From the NCBI RefSeq assembly GCF_000340215.1, contig NW_006921537.1:3489268-3553267 (forward strand): a DNA stretch of 64,000 bases, in the 5' to 3' direction. Shown one piece after another: positions 44,570-57,256 of this stretch. Position 1 is the first letter of the stretch. Each line of letters starts with the position of its first letter. Both the position numbers and the translations under genes were made by a program. This DNA comes from Pseudocercospora fijiensis CIRAD86. Its lineage: Eukaryota; Ascomycota; Dothideomycetes; Mycosphaerellales; Mycosphaerellaceae. The notes under the pieces were generated by a model, which saw only the letters and a list, made by a program, of their open reading frames with translations, made no database searches and was not told where the DNA came from.

Positions 44570-46010
44570 CTAGGCCGATATCTACTAATTCCGCTATATC
44601 CGCATCTTAGGGGCTAATAATATATTATTAGTAACGCCCCTTATAATAGCCGGTTTATTACGAAACAACAACCGTACTACCGCTAGCAGCGCTAGCAACG
44701 ACAACGCTAGCGGCATAGTGCCTACTAAAGCGCCTCCTACTAAAGTGCCTACTAAAGTGCCTCCTACTAAGGTGCCTACTAAAGAGCCTACTAGAGGGCC
44801 TACTAAAGAACCTATAATCGAAGGGGATAACCTATCGTTGCCCGTTAACGACATTCTTAGCAATATTGTTAACCGTCGATATAGCTAACTAGCCTTTAGG
44901 CCCTAGCTAGTAGCGAGACTTTAAGAAGCTACCTAAAACAGGCTTACTGCCCTACGTTAAGAACAATAGCTAAGGAATAATCTCCTCGAGATTCGCCGCC
45001 TATAGGAGGCCCTAACAACTAATGCTAAACTAACAGCGGGACCTTCCTCGCTATCTGTCTAGAAGAAGGATACCAAACTCAAGGACTGTACCGTGTTTAA
45101 TAGCTCTAGCCGCAAGCAGTACAATAATTATATACGTGATTGTAAATTGAACTAGCGGAATGCACTAAGGGCCTTGCTAGATAACTACTTATTAGTCGTC
45201 TACGCTATACAGTATATTAATAGCGACCTAAAGCGTACCTAGGATAACTATTTTAAATCCCTTAACGATTAGACCGCTGTTTAATAGCAGGACTACAAGA
45301 CTATTATACTAAACACCCTTAGCAACCCTATATTACGCTAGCAGCACGCCTAAGACTAATACCTACGTACTAAACAAAAGGCCGACTAAACCTCTCGATC
45401 CTTCGAGGCCTATCTAAAGACCCTTAAGGACGATTTGCTACCTAAAACTGATTCTATCTAGATCTCCGAAATACGCCCTAAATTAAGATAGGAATTAGTC
45501 CTTAAATTAGACCGCCGCCGTGTGTTTAAACAGGCCAATCTTATACGTATTTAATTTATAGTTAAAGTCGAAACTATAGAGCGTATAGTATAGCTATAGC
45601 AATAGTTGGAATCTAAGATACGACTATCTACTAACCGTAGTAGCCGCGGTAGAAACTAAGGAAGTACTCCCTAAACTAACACTGCTAACAATAGAAACAG
45701 TAACGACTAACGTAGGAGAGGCAGGGGCCGATACCGCGGTAGAAACCCCTAGCGAGGAAGAGGACAAGGAAGGGGCTTATTTCTATATGCCCCTAATCGT
45801 TCCTCTAGCTCTAGCGCCAATCCGAGTAGATATAGCAACCTCCTAACCGGATTAAAGTACTTCAACTGCGATAGCACTAGCTACCTACTAGGCTAATGCT
45901 ATAAACCTAAGGATTAGGCCCGAATCGACCGTACTACCGCCGAGTACTATAAGCACCTTTTAGCCGCTAATACTACCCCTATCGGTCCTTCGAAAAAAGA
46001 ATAAGCGCCG
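44570..46010 (+). pseudogene. Gypsy copy 1 gag
   Basis: Degraded gag frame. Near the N-terminus (44715-44815) is a Pro-Thr-Lys repeat from CCTACTAAAG(T/C)GCCT units. The frame then passes through a capsid-like region and an Arg/Gly/Asn-rich stretch (about 45650-45780) to a zinc-knuckle relic (about 45870-45915). In copy 2 the same knuckle reads as a CX2CX4HX4C pattern with one Cys and the His changed to Tyr, as RIP would do. Confidence 0.6.
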
Positions 46011-46069
46011 TACTAACCGTTAGCCTCGTACGGCGTAAGACTATCGATATTGTGCTAGCTATAATACGC

Positions 46070-49000
46070 TCCTACCTTATATAGGATACGAAGGGCACTA
46101 CCTATTAAACTAAGGTTATACTAGATCTAGGAAATTTAGTTAGTACCCTTATTAGCTATCGCCTAGCTAAGCAATTAGACCTTCGACAACTGCCGAAGAC
46201 TAACCTACTAACCCTTGCTTAGTTTAATAACGCTCGGCACTTAACCTATAGGGCCTACTATATTCCTATAGCTCTAAAGGACGACCTCGGAAATGAACGC
46301 CTACTAGACTTTACTGCCTACGTAGTAGATATAGACAACCTGTATAGGGGAGCTACTATTGTTATTAGCAACCCTATTCTTAAGCACTATACTGTAGCTA
46401 TAGACTTAGGCATTTAGAAGTAGCGATTTAGAATCGCTAGGAAAGAGGACATTAAATACATTAATGTTAGCGAGTGCCCTAATAATATTAGGGTCCTATT
46501 TATTAGCAACCTAACCCTAGCTAATCCGACCGCCGACCTACTTAGTAGTAATAACGATAAACCTATGCCCCCTAATAGTATAGACCCTAATTAGCTTGCT
46601 CGCATACTAGAGCCTATTCGGGAGACCTATATTAATATATTTAAACACTACCTAGTATCGACATTGCCTATGTTTAAAGAGACGGATTATAAGATTAATA
46701 TTATAGAGGGCAAGGAGGTTCCTTTTGGACTACTCTACAACCTTAGTAAGCGCGAGCTTGCTATATTGCGTAAGTACCTAGAAGAAAACCTAGCTAATAG
46801 CCGGATACGATATAGTAATAGCCCTGCTAGTGCACCTATCCTATTCGTACTAAAGAAGGATAGTGGCCTACGTCTATATGTTAATTACCGTAGGCTTAAT
46901 GCTATTACTATTAAAGATCGCTATCTACTTCCTCTTATTAATAAGACCCTCGATCGCCTTTCTAGTGCCTACTACTACACTACATTAGATATTAAGGATG
47001 TATACTATCGTATCCGCATTCGTAAGGGTAACGAATAGAAAACGGCCTTCCGTACTCGCTATAGCTATTTCGAGTACTTAGTTATGCTATTTAGCCTAGC
47101 TAATGCCTCTATAACATTCTAGTCCTATATTAATCGGGCCCTTTCGGGCCTATTAGACTACCTCTATGTAGTTTACCTAGATAACATCCTGGTTTATATA
47201 TACTTACCTAACATTGCGGAGTACTAGGCTATAGTCCGTAAGGTACTCGACCGCCTACGGGCCTATAGTTTGTATTATAAGCCTTCTAAATGCACCTTTG
47301 CTACTAAAGAGGTGTCCTTCCTTAGCTTCCTCGTATTAACCGAGGGTGTTAAGGCTAATCCTAACCGGATTAAGACTATTACTAAGTAGCTAACGCCTAC
47401 TAGTATTAAGGAGCTTTAGTCATTCCTCGGCTTCGCTAACTTTTACCGCCGCTTTATTAAGGGCTATTTACGGCATATAATGCCCCTAACTAAGCTTACT
47501 AAAACTAAGGCTAACCTAACTAGAGAGTTTAGATAGACTAATAGAGTATAAGCCGCTTTTGACGGTTTGAAGCAGCGCTTTACTATTACTAAAGTCCCCT
47601 TATTATACTACTTCGTACTAGGCAAACTAATCCGCATTAAGACTAACGCTTCGCAGTTCGCTACATTAGCTATAATGTCTTAGCAGTTAGATAGTAACTA
47701 CTACTAGCACCTAATTGCCTTCTTTTTATAGAAGATAATCGATATAGAACGTCGGTACGAGACCTACGAGCAAGAGCTCTTAGCAATCGTAGAAGCCTTT
47801 AAATACTAGCGCTACTATCTCGACGGTGCTTAGCACCCTATTTAGGTCTATACGGACTATAACAACCTTCGTAGTATTACTAAGGTTACTAGGGTTATAG
47901 GTCGATAGGCTAGATAGGCCGTCTACCTCGCTAGGTTTAATTTTAATATGTTATATCGGCTAGGTGTAAGTAACCCTACTAATAGCCTATCGAGGCGACC
48001 TAATTACGATAGCGAAACCCAATCTATTAATTTATTGTTTCCAACCCTATAGTATAAGATTGCTATAGACCTCGTAGTAAGGCAAGCGTAGGATAAGCGG
48101 CTTACCGGACTCCGCGACGGCTTGAAGTATATTAATGCTCTTGCTATATTAATAGTACGTATTAAGCTCAATAATACTAATAGGAAGGGTTACGATAACT
48201 CCCTAGTCGATATCGCTATATATAGTAATAGCGATTAAAGTACTACTATAGTTAATCCGGCTGCTAGTGCTACTAGATACATATAGTACGTACTACGCAC
48301 GACAGCGAGGGTGCTATTAAGCGAACTTATATAAGGAGATAGTTAAGCCTTTATAAACGAACTGTTGCGCGCTTAGCAAAGGGACGCTTTTGCTGCTGCT
48401 CGTATAGATTAGCTTAGAAGTGGCCGCAAGACTAGATCTAGCAAGAATTAGTCGATTGATGCCGATAGCTATTTGCGCTATAAGGGCAGATTGTATGTCC
48501 CTACCGAGCATTCGATACGATAAGAGCTTCTTAAGCGACACTATAATAGTAAGCTTGCCGGTTACTATAGTATAGAGAGGTCGTACGAGCTACTATCGCG
48601 TATATACTACTAGCTAAATAGTAAGCGGGATATAAAGGACTACGTAAATACGTATGCCGTATATTAACGAGTTAAAGCACCGAAGCACTTACTATTTAGC
48701 GAGTTGTCTTTACTCCCTGTTCTAAAGAAGCTATTTGCTAAGCTTACAATAGATTTTATTATAGGCCTTCCGCCTGCTAAGCGTAGGGGAAGCAAGGATA
48801 TGTATAATGCTATCCTAGTTATCGTAGACCGGTTTACTAAGGGCGCTCGTTACATTCCTGCCCGAAAGGATTAGACGGCTATTAACCTAGCTAAGTCGCT
48901 ATAGAACAATATCTTCTATAGCTATTAGGGGACCCCTAAGGGGATAGTCTCCGATCGAGGCTCGATATTTACATCTTACTATTAGAGTGAGATTTGCCTA

Positions 49001-49880
49001 TAGCTAAGACTTAAGCATCGCCTATCTATAGCATTCTATCTACAAATAGATAGTTAGACCGAGAGGCAGAATACTACGCTATAGTAATACCTATATAGCT
49101 ATATTAACGAGAATTCTAACGACTAGGTCAACCTCCTATAACTAGCTAAATTCGTATATAATAATAGTGTCTACTTATTAACAAAGGTGTTACTATATAT
49201 AGCTATAATAGGCTAGAACGCTGCTATACTACAAGAATCCCCTATCGCTCGAGGCCGAGCGTAAGGAAAGGGAAGCGGGTTAACCTAAAACACTAGCGGC
49301 TATTAAGAGGGTTTAAAAGATGCGAGAAATCTATGCTAAGATAGCTAAGAAGCTAACAAAGGCTTAAGAGTACTAAAAGACCTACTACGATAAGCGTTAT
49401 ATACCGATAACCTTTAAGCAAGGCGATATAGTTATGCTTAGTATAAAGAACCTCCGCATCCGCAAACACCTATTACCCGATAGTAAAACACGCCCTAAAC
49501 TAGTACTACGGTTTATTAGCCTATTCCGAATCCGAGAACCGAAGGGCAATAGCTAGGCCTATTAGTTATAGCTTCTACCCTATTATACTATCTATAATAC
49601 CTTCTATGTATCCCTCCTTAAACTATACTACTAGCGCGAAGGCGATAAAGCGCCTGCTAAGTTAGAAGAAGTCTTAGCTAATAGCGAAGAGCTGTAGTCT
49701 ATAGAACGTATCCTATAGCACCGGACTAGGAAAGGTAAGAAGGAGTACCTATTAAGATAGCAAGGCTATTTACCTAAATAGGACTCGTAGGAAGCTAAAG
49801 GTTCCTTTAAGAATATAGCTAAGCTATTAGACGAGTATTAGACTAGCGTAAAGAACAAGAAGAAGGCTAAAAGCTCGTAA
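46070..49880 (+). pseudogene. Gypsy copy 1 pol (PR-RT-RNaseH-IN-chromodomain)
   Basis: The protease relic is at about 46080-46400. The reverse transcriptase runs from about 46600; its central part 46664-47038 (124 codons) is still open and includes ILFVLKKDSGLRLYVNYRRL. The catalytic YLDD appears as YLDN at about 47180. RNase H is at about 47600-47990, with the TDYNNL and SRRPNY segments. Integrase is at about 48720-49260 (VIVDRFTKGARYIPA, VSDRGSIF, TERQNTTL). A chromodomain lies at about 49690-49800 (ERIL*HRTRKGKKEYLLR, then a GY-P-K-DSWE pattern with RIP stops). The frame ends at TAA next to the 3' LTR. Confidence 0.8.
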
Positions 49881-50269
49881 TGTTACTAAGGCTTAGGAAC
49901 AATACTATCCCCGGGGTACTATTAAGCTAACTAATTAGAGGCAAGCAATTGTTAGTAAAGGATAACAAGACTATACTACGATAACGGATACGCACCGAGC
50001 GTTAACAAACGCGCTATAACTATTAACTAATCGACTACTCTTTCGAGGATTCTACCTCTTTACTAATGCGCCCTATAGGTCCCCCTCTTAGTCTTTATTC
50101 TATCGAGGCCTTAGGACCTAAGCGTTCGACGAGGGCGATATACGCGCGCGTACGAATAACGGTAATAAAGGTAATAGTATCGCGCTACGAGCTAGCAGTA
50201 CGCCGGCGGCGACCGAAACTATGCGACGAGCGTAGTACGTTATCGTCTATCGCTACGTAAGTCCGCTAT

Positions 50270-52400
50270 CTTCGCGTTATAGTTAAATACAATATTACCC
50301 TTAGGGCGCGGTAGGTAGACGTCTAGTCGAATAACCGCGGGCTATTCTTTATAGCGCTTGCCTCCTAAGATATTATATATCGCTATCGTAGGACTAATAT
50401 ATCGTATATTAACGTAGTTAGCGATCTTGTTACCGGGAATCTCGAGGCAGGTAGTCGTACGGTCGGCGCCCTTATAGATATACTTATTAATATATTTAAT
50501 CGCCTGTAATAAGCGGACCTACTCGACGTTAATATAGGCGTTAAACCGCTTTAGTAGGTATAGATTATATAGTACGATATAACGATTGTCGAAGAGAAAC
50601 GCGCGATTCCTCCTCTTATTCTATATCCTCCCGTCCTAGCGTCTACAATATTTCGGAAACGCGATATTAGTTACTACCGTCTCGTCCGAGAACTCTATAG
50701 AGAATCCCTTAGAATACGTCCCTTCGGAGTATCGAGGTAACTATATATACGGGACATATAGAAAGCCTACGCTACAAGGTCTATAATATATATATTCCTT
50801 AACTAAGTTCGTTACGCTACTATCCGGGTCCTCGGCTAGGCTCGGAAGCTTAGCGCGGATAAAGTTGTCGATCTTAGATATAGTATCTAGCGCTTAATCG
50901 GGCGCGATCTATAGTAAGAGATAAAGGTAGGGGAGGCTACGCTTCTAGTATTCTACTATCTAGTATCTCGTAATATAGCGACCGAATACGTTCCTATAGT
51001 AGACCTCGTATAGAAACTCCCTAGCTTTCTAAATAAAGACCCTTATCGTAATGTCTAGGCGGTCTATTACGTCCTAATAGTCGAACAAATAACGCGTAAT
51101 CTCCGGCTAGTTAGGGTTAGCCGTAAACGTAATAAAGTACGTAGGGACGCCGAAGTAGCCGACGATAGCTATAGAATCTCGGTAGCACTATAAAATCTAC
51201 CGATCGCCGCCGACGTATAAGGACGGGAGAACTATTTATAGAGCTTATAGGATACTATCGGATAATAGAGCCCCGTTCGTAGGGACGACTAAACAGTTCC
51301 GCTATAGTAAACTATAACGCAAGCTTCTTTCGCATTCCCCGTACTATGCCTTAGTTCGAAGAATATCGTAACGTAGGTCTTTGCCTATCTATCGAGACAA
51401 TTCTTATTAGATGTCCTATCTGTCCTTATTGCCTAATAGTACGCGGGTGCTACGCTATTTCGGTTGTTTTAAGTCGTACGTATCCGCCTATACTTCTTTC
51501 TAATAGTTGCCTAGGAAAAGCAGGTCGTTTAAGTCTACTACGGTATATACGTCGACGTATAATTGTTATAGAAGCTAGCGACTATAGAAGATAGTAGGAA
51601 ATTAGTTTAGCCGATAGTATAAAATGTACCTAAAGTAATCCCTAAGCGTAACGTGCCTCCTACTACGCGTATAAAACTAGTTCTCCTACGAAAACCTAGG
51701 AGTTCTAGCCGCCTAGAGGAGGACGTAATATATAGGGAAGTAGTATAGATAGTAGCGATTTATACGATATAGAGTAGTAGACACCTCTTCTATACTTAAC
51801 CGCTCTACTACTATAAAATCCCTTATTCCGCTAATAGCTTCCGGATCGTAATCCGGATAGAGGGCAGCTACTTCGTTTACGACTAGCTTATTATATCGAC
51901 GTGCGTCCTATATACCTTCGTAGACTAAACTAAGGTCTATAGCCTTAAGAACGAGGCGCCTAGGTCCTTAGGAGAATATAAACATTTCCCGAGCCGCGGC
52001 GAACTTGTAATATAGCGCGTTATATTGCGTAATTATCTTATATAACGCGATTATAGTACCGTAGTCTAGCTACGGCGATAGTATAGATTTCTAGTTCTAG
52101 CTAGTATGTCTACGATCGCCGGATTTCTATATACGCCTCTTAGTAGTATATACGGGGTCGTGAAAGTATAGCTACGCGTATTAGGGATCTTCCGTCGGAG
52201 CGAAGAGACCGCCGCCTAAATAATACGCTTCCTCGTAGATCTAAAACGAACTATATTCTAATACCCGTATATTACGCTTAGCTATAAATAAAGTTATTGC
52301 AAGGCGGTAATTGTAGGCTCGAATGTTCTCCTAGAACGTTCTTGCTTCTGTATCCTTAGATAGGTCTATAGTAAGTAGTCGCCGTAGTAACGGAGGTAGT
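50270..52400 (-). pseudogene. Helitron Rep (Helitron_like_N), RIP-inactivated
   Basis: Minus-strand relic of the rolling-circle replication initiator. It begins with NIRAYNYRLAITLF (near 52330) and continues through LYVDVYTVVDLNDLLFLGNY (near 51540). PTYFITFTANPNWPEITRYL follows near 51150, the hallmark FITFTCNPxWPEI block. The HUH motif (normally PHxHxLLW) reads SLPYLYLLLWI near 50940-50910, with both His codons changed to Tyr. The Tyr motif is preserved as KYINKYIYKG (about 50500-50470). The frame ends around VIRLDVYLPRPKGNIVFNYN (about 50330-50270). The catalytic His losses and many stops make it inactive. Confidence 0.85.
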
Positions 52401-55400
52401 TTAGGGATTAGAAACATACCTTTTATCGCGCCGCTACTATAATATATTATAAATACTATACCGTTCTTATTCGTAGAAGAAGATAGTTTGCTATCTACTC
52501 GGACGTTCGATACTTTACGGATCTAATACTTAGCTTAATAGTATTAGTAGGTATATACTATATCGCTAATATTAAGTATTACTACCTTATATAGTATCGA
52601 GATATACGCCTTAGGAAGAGTAGACCTCTCCGGGCGTAAGAGGTCGGCGTTAGTAGCCTACGATCGACCTAGGCTATAGTACGCCTCGGCGACCGCCGTA
52701 GGGAGGGTATTATAATCGTTTAGACGTTTAAAAGATATCCGCCCTAGAGAAGGCTAACTAGCTCCCACCTAAGGACTAGAACCGCTAGCTCTAGCCCTAC
52801 TAGTAGGGGTAGTAGCAGTATCCGTCGGTATTGCTCTAGGGGTAAAAGGAAGGCTTAGTAGAAGTAGCGGTTAGATAGGCCCTAGCGACGGAGCTCTAGG
52901 CGCGATAGAGCTACTATTCTTAATTAAACTCGTAGAGTTAGCGTTATAGGAAGGCTCTATAAATTCAACGTCTATCGGTCTAGAAGGATCGAGAAGGTCG
53001 CCGAAGTCGTAGTAATTATCGAAAGCGTCTAGACCGTATTTATTAGGAACCTCTATATCCGGTAGCGTCGGACCTTGCCTCTCGGCGTCCTATATAACGG
53101 TATCTCTAGGCAAGATAGACTAATCGTCCTAGTTATAGTCGCGACCTATTAGACTTAGTAGAGTATAGATACTAGAAGCGCCGCTTACTAATATAGATAT
53201 AGAATCGGACCTGCGACTAACGCTCGGAATTGTAACGGTAGGTAAACTCTACGCCGAATGCGATAAAAGAGATAGTATTAGACGTAACGGGTCGATAGTA
53301 TATAACTCGTAGGTAGGCGGAGTATAGGGACGCTTAGTAGAAGAAGATATATAAAAGGAGGAACAATCGGATAGCGTTTTAGATAAAATACCTTGCGTAT
53401 ATAGCGATAATACGCTAGGGAGGTCGCGCGTCGTCCCTAACGCCTCTAACGTATTATTAAAGATAGGACTTACTCGACGTAACCTAGGTAATAGTCCGGT
53501 AGATACGTCGTCGTACGCTAACTATAGATATATAGTATTAGAATCGTAGTTGCTATAGGCAGAAAGTTAGGCTTTCTATTAAAGTTAGGGAATATTATCG
53601 CTCGAATACTAACCTATACGCTAATATACTACTAGAGTACAGACCCTATAGAATCGTCCGTTCTTCCTCTAGAAGTTAGATACTAGTTTAACGATCTAAT
53701 AGAATTTGCATTAACGTAGTTCGACTACTAGTCTAGGAGCGGGACTAGTAACGGGAATACGGTTATACGGAAACGATAGCCTAGCGGAAGATTAGGAGAT
53801 ACCCGCTCTATGCCTCGTCTCTTTATCTCTATATAATATCGTTTAGAACGGATTATCGTCTTATACGACGTTTATCCCTATAGACATTTTAACTAGTAAT
53901 AGGGAACTAGATCTCCGCTTTAGCTTCGGCTATCGTCGCGAACGCCGTAACTTAGATAGACTATCGTCCGATATTAGATTAATCGTAAAGTCGGGCAGTA
54001 CGAAAGAGCTAGGTATTGCTCGCTTCTTACCTTTCCTCGCGCTCTTTATATCTAGTAGCGTAAGTATCGGGCGCTTAGATCTAGAAGAAGATAGAGTAGA
54101 TAGAGAAGATATTTTAGGTAAGGAAGAGCTAAGCGAGTACGCCGTACTATAGAGTTTGAAGAATCGCGGCCTTTCGTACGAAAAGCGAAGTAATTACGAT
54201 ATACTATTAGTAGACCGACGATATCGAGGCGTCCTTATATACTACCTCTCGGAGATAGGGACAATTCTAAAAGCGAGCCGTTGTTTTCTCGTAGAGATCG
54301 TCGATAATATAAGCGTTAAGGTACGCCTCGGAAATTAGGATCCTAGAGCGGTATAAGGTATACGAATCGTAAAGAGTCGATATTAGGGATCTCGGTTAGG
54401 AGGGACCGCGGCTATTAGCCTACCTACCTCTAATGCTTACTAGTCCTAAGTTATTTATAGATAGAATAGCTAGATGTTCGATATTACGAAAGAAGTCTAA
54501 GATCTAGGGCGGACGAATCGCAAAGAATCGATAGCGGAGAACCTAGTTAGGAGGGCCTATACGATTAGTACTTGCTTACGAATCGTAATAATTCGGAAAT
54601 TAATACTAGGAAGTTCCTTTAACGGAGCTAGTTAGATTATTAGAATCCGTAGATTAGAAGATTCCTATATCCTAAGATAGTATTAGCGGAGTATATAGAT
54701 TAAATAAAGGTTACCCGGAATACTACTCCTATACGAGCCCTCGAGATCTAGTTTAGACAAATTATCCCTAACTAGTTAATCAAATCTAGGGTATATAGTT
54801 TGCGAGAGTAGTAGGATACTCGCTAGCCGAGATTACGGAGGAGGACTAAGTACGAGTAGTAGGTTCGTATAAGGTAGTTCGTATAGAGGAGAGAGAGAGA
54901 GCGAGAGTACTCGGTAGATAGGCGCCTCTTTAACCGATCCTAAGAAAGCTCTACGTTTACTAGCGTAATCTAGTCTTATATAGTGTCGATCTCGCAATTT
55001 CTCGACGCGGAAAGGCTATAGGTACCCTATAGAGCGCCTAAAGTTAGGAGACTAGTAGGATAGCTACTAGATTCCTTAGGCGTTAAGTAGATTGCTCTAT
55101 ACGGGTCCTACCGGGAGTACTATCCTCTAGTCGCCGATTATTAAAGAGAGATACGTATATAGCTAGGGGCTATTTAGAAAACTAGATCCTACTAGAGCTA
55201 GTAGTATTAGTAATAGCCGATTAGAGGTATTAGGCGAGGACGGCTATAACTCGCCTTTAAGCGTCTAAGACATTAGCTCGCTAAACGATAGTCCGGTATA
55301 TCTAGAGATAGTATCGTAGGCAGCGGATATAGAGGATTTTAATATAGAAGAAGGTAAAGAAGCTATAACAGTACCTGCTACGCCTAAAGGAAGGCAGATC

Positions 55401-55700
55401 GCGGTTAAAAATATAGACTAAGCGCCGGTTAAGACTATATATTCTAGGAGGGCAATTTCGGCGTTAAAGGCCTAGATTAGCGATATAGTACGTATACGCT
55501 AGCTCGGATAGTATATTCTTCGGCTTAATTTCCCGTACTCGGCGCTCTTAAAGAGCTATATTCGTTCGGGTAGTATCGCGCAATTCTAAAGACCTTTATT
55601 TCGAAACCCCCTAGTCCTAAGTATATCTCGAAGTAATATACGCGCCGCGTATACGTAGCTGCCTATTTGTTTATATACGTAACGCGATCTAGAAGTGATA
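52400..55700. other. RIP-degraded sequence upstream of Helitron Rep
   Basis: TA-rich sequence with no frame above 60 codons. On the minus strand it would contain the Rep N-terminus or 5' region of the Helitron. I could not assign any domain to it. Confidence 0.5.
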
Positions 55701-56900
55701 TATTAACGCGATTGTTAATACGAACTTAGAGCGCGATACGGATATTAACCGTTATTCTATCGACCGCCGCCCTTCTATATACTTCGCGTAGTCTAATACG
55801 GCTATTTCCCCCTCGATTTCCTTCGCCGATACTATTATATTAGCGATTAGAACGCGCGCGATAGCAGACTAGGAGGACGTTAATTTTATAGCTATTTAGT
55901 AGTAGGAGCTAAACTTCGCCGCTAAGTCGCTTTATAACGAGAACAACGGTATTAAGCCGGAGACTAGCCCTATCTTCGATCGCCTAAGGGAGAACCGTAG
56001 AATAGGCTAGTAACCGGATATAGCGTACCGCGATAACCGCCGCTACGATATATACGCTAACGAGATCGTAATAGCGGTTAATAGAAGAATAAACGCGAAA
56101 CTAGATACTAAGTTTGTAAGTATTAGCGCCGCGTATAGATATCGAAACTAGAGCTAATAGTAACTAGACGTACTAGTACGAAATAGTAGACGGCGGCGTA
56201 GTCGAGCTTACCTTTTAGCTAAAGGACGATAGCTCTCCCTACCCCTTCGATCGTTATAACTTCTTAGAGATAGATAGTAAGATTCCGGCCCTAAAGAGAT
56301 TCGTAAGTTAGCCCGTCGGGAAGGATTGCCTATTTTTAATCTCGTACTAACCTCTATAGCCTCGGATAGATATATTAGAGCGAGCTCCGTTTCCGGACTA
56401 TCGCTATAGAAGACTACCCCCTCGCCGAATACCCCCTCCCGCTTCTTATATACCCTATCCTCGACCCGCGGTCGCCTTCCTTCGAATTAGTAGGCAAGGT
56501 ATAGCTATTCTATACCTTCGACCCGAGGTAGCTAAGCTATATCTCGACTAGCGGACCTAGTACTAATCTAACCCTACCTAGCAAATAGGCCCGCCTATTC
56601 TATTTTCTAGTAGAAGGCACTCGAGGCCTCTAATATAATATTACGTTCCGCTCCGTATAAGATAGGGAGAACAAGTATCGGCCCTAGATATTAGAGAAGG
56701 CGTAGAATAAGGCTAGCTTTAGATATACGGACTAGTAACCTAAGATATTATAGAAGTAAGGAGTTAGCGACGTATATCTAAAGGCTATTAACGAGCTAGA
56801 GTTTAGAGGTAATTAACGGCCGTATCTAAAGATATCGCGATTCCGGTAGTACCTAATTCGGTAGAAATAAAATAAAAATAGTCCTACCCTTACCGTCGCT
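55700..56900 (+). pseudogene. Unidentified degraded plus-strand reading frame
   Basis: Plus-strand frames read coherently over several hundred codons with mainly TAG interruptions. Examples are DTDINRYSIDRRPSIYFA, SPIFDRLRENRRIGW (about 55970-56010), and AVAFLRISRQGIAILYLRPE and GPPILFSSRRHSRP further on. The frame lies opposite in orientation to Rep and upstream of it. I do not recognise a family. It may be a captured gene, a separate transposon's protein or an old host gene drawn into the repeat block. Confidence 0.4.
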
Positions 56901-56981
56901 CGTATCTAACTGTATATTTTACTCTCCTTTCCTATACTCGCTACCGCCGCGAAAATTGTACCGACTACGTATACCGCTAAT

Positions 56982-57256
56982 TCTCTATTTACTCTCTACT
57001 CTTTCGGCGTCGCGAAATGCTAGTAAGACGTATCGATCCGCGCTATCCTAACGGCGAAAAGGGAGCCCCTCTCCTAAACCTCGCCTACTTCTCGCGTCGT
57101 CTCTACTAGTCCTCTATTTACTACCTATGCTTTCGTCGTCGCGAAATGCTAGTAAGACGTATCGATCCGCGCTATCCTAATAGCGAAAAGGGAGTCCTTC
57201 TCCTAAACCTCGCCCGCTTCTTATATCGTCTCTACTAATCCTCTATTTACTCTCTA
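56982..57256. repeat. 129-bp tandem duplication plus partial third copy
   Basis: CGAAATGCTAGTAAGACG recurs at 57013 and 57142, giving a period of 129 bases. Copies are 56982-57110 and 57111-57239, and a third begins at 57240 with CTCTATTTACTCTCTA before diverging. The array sits close to where the Helitron 5' end should lie. Confidence 0.85.

Larger units (their letters stand above)
44172..50170 (+). mobile_element. Chromodomain Ty3/gypsy retrotransposon, copy 1
   Basis: The order on the plus strand is LTR fragment, gag, protease, reverse transcriptase, RNase H, integrase, chromodomain, LTR fragment. This order (integrase after RNase H) defines Ty3/gypsy, and the terminal chromodomain places it with chromoviruses. 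The 3' LTR begins at about 49881, right after the pol stop, and its first ~230 bases match the same region of copy 2 (including ATCCCCGGGGTACTATTA). It then gives way to Helitron Rep. All long frames are broken by TAG/TAA. Confidence 0.8.

Noticed and set aside
44594..44863. 89-codon minus-strand frame with VGTLVG repeats
   Set aside because: Antisense reading of the gag Pro-Thr-Lys repeat of gypsy copy 1.
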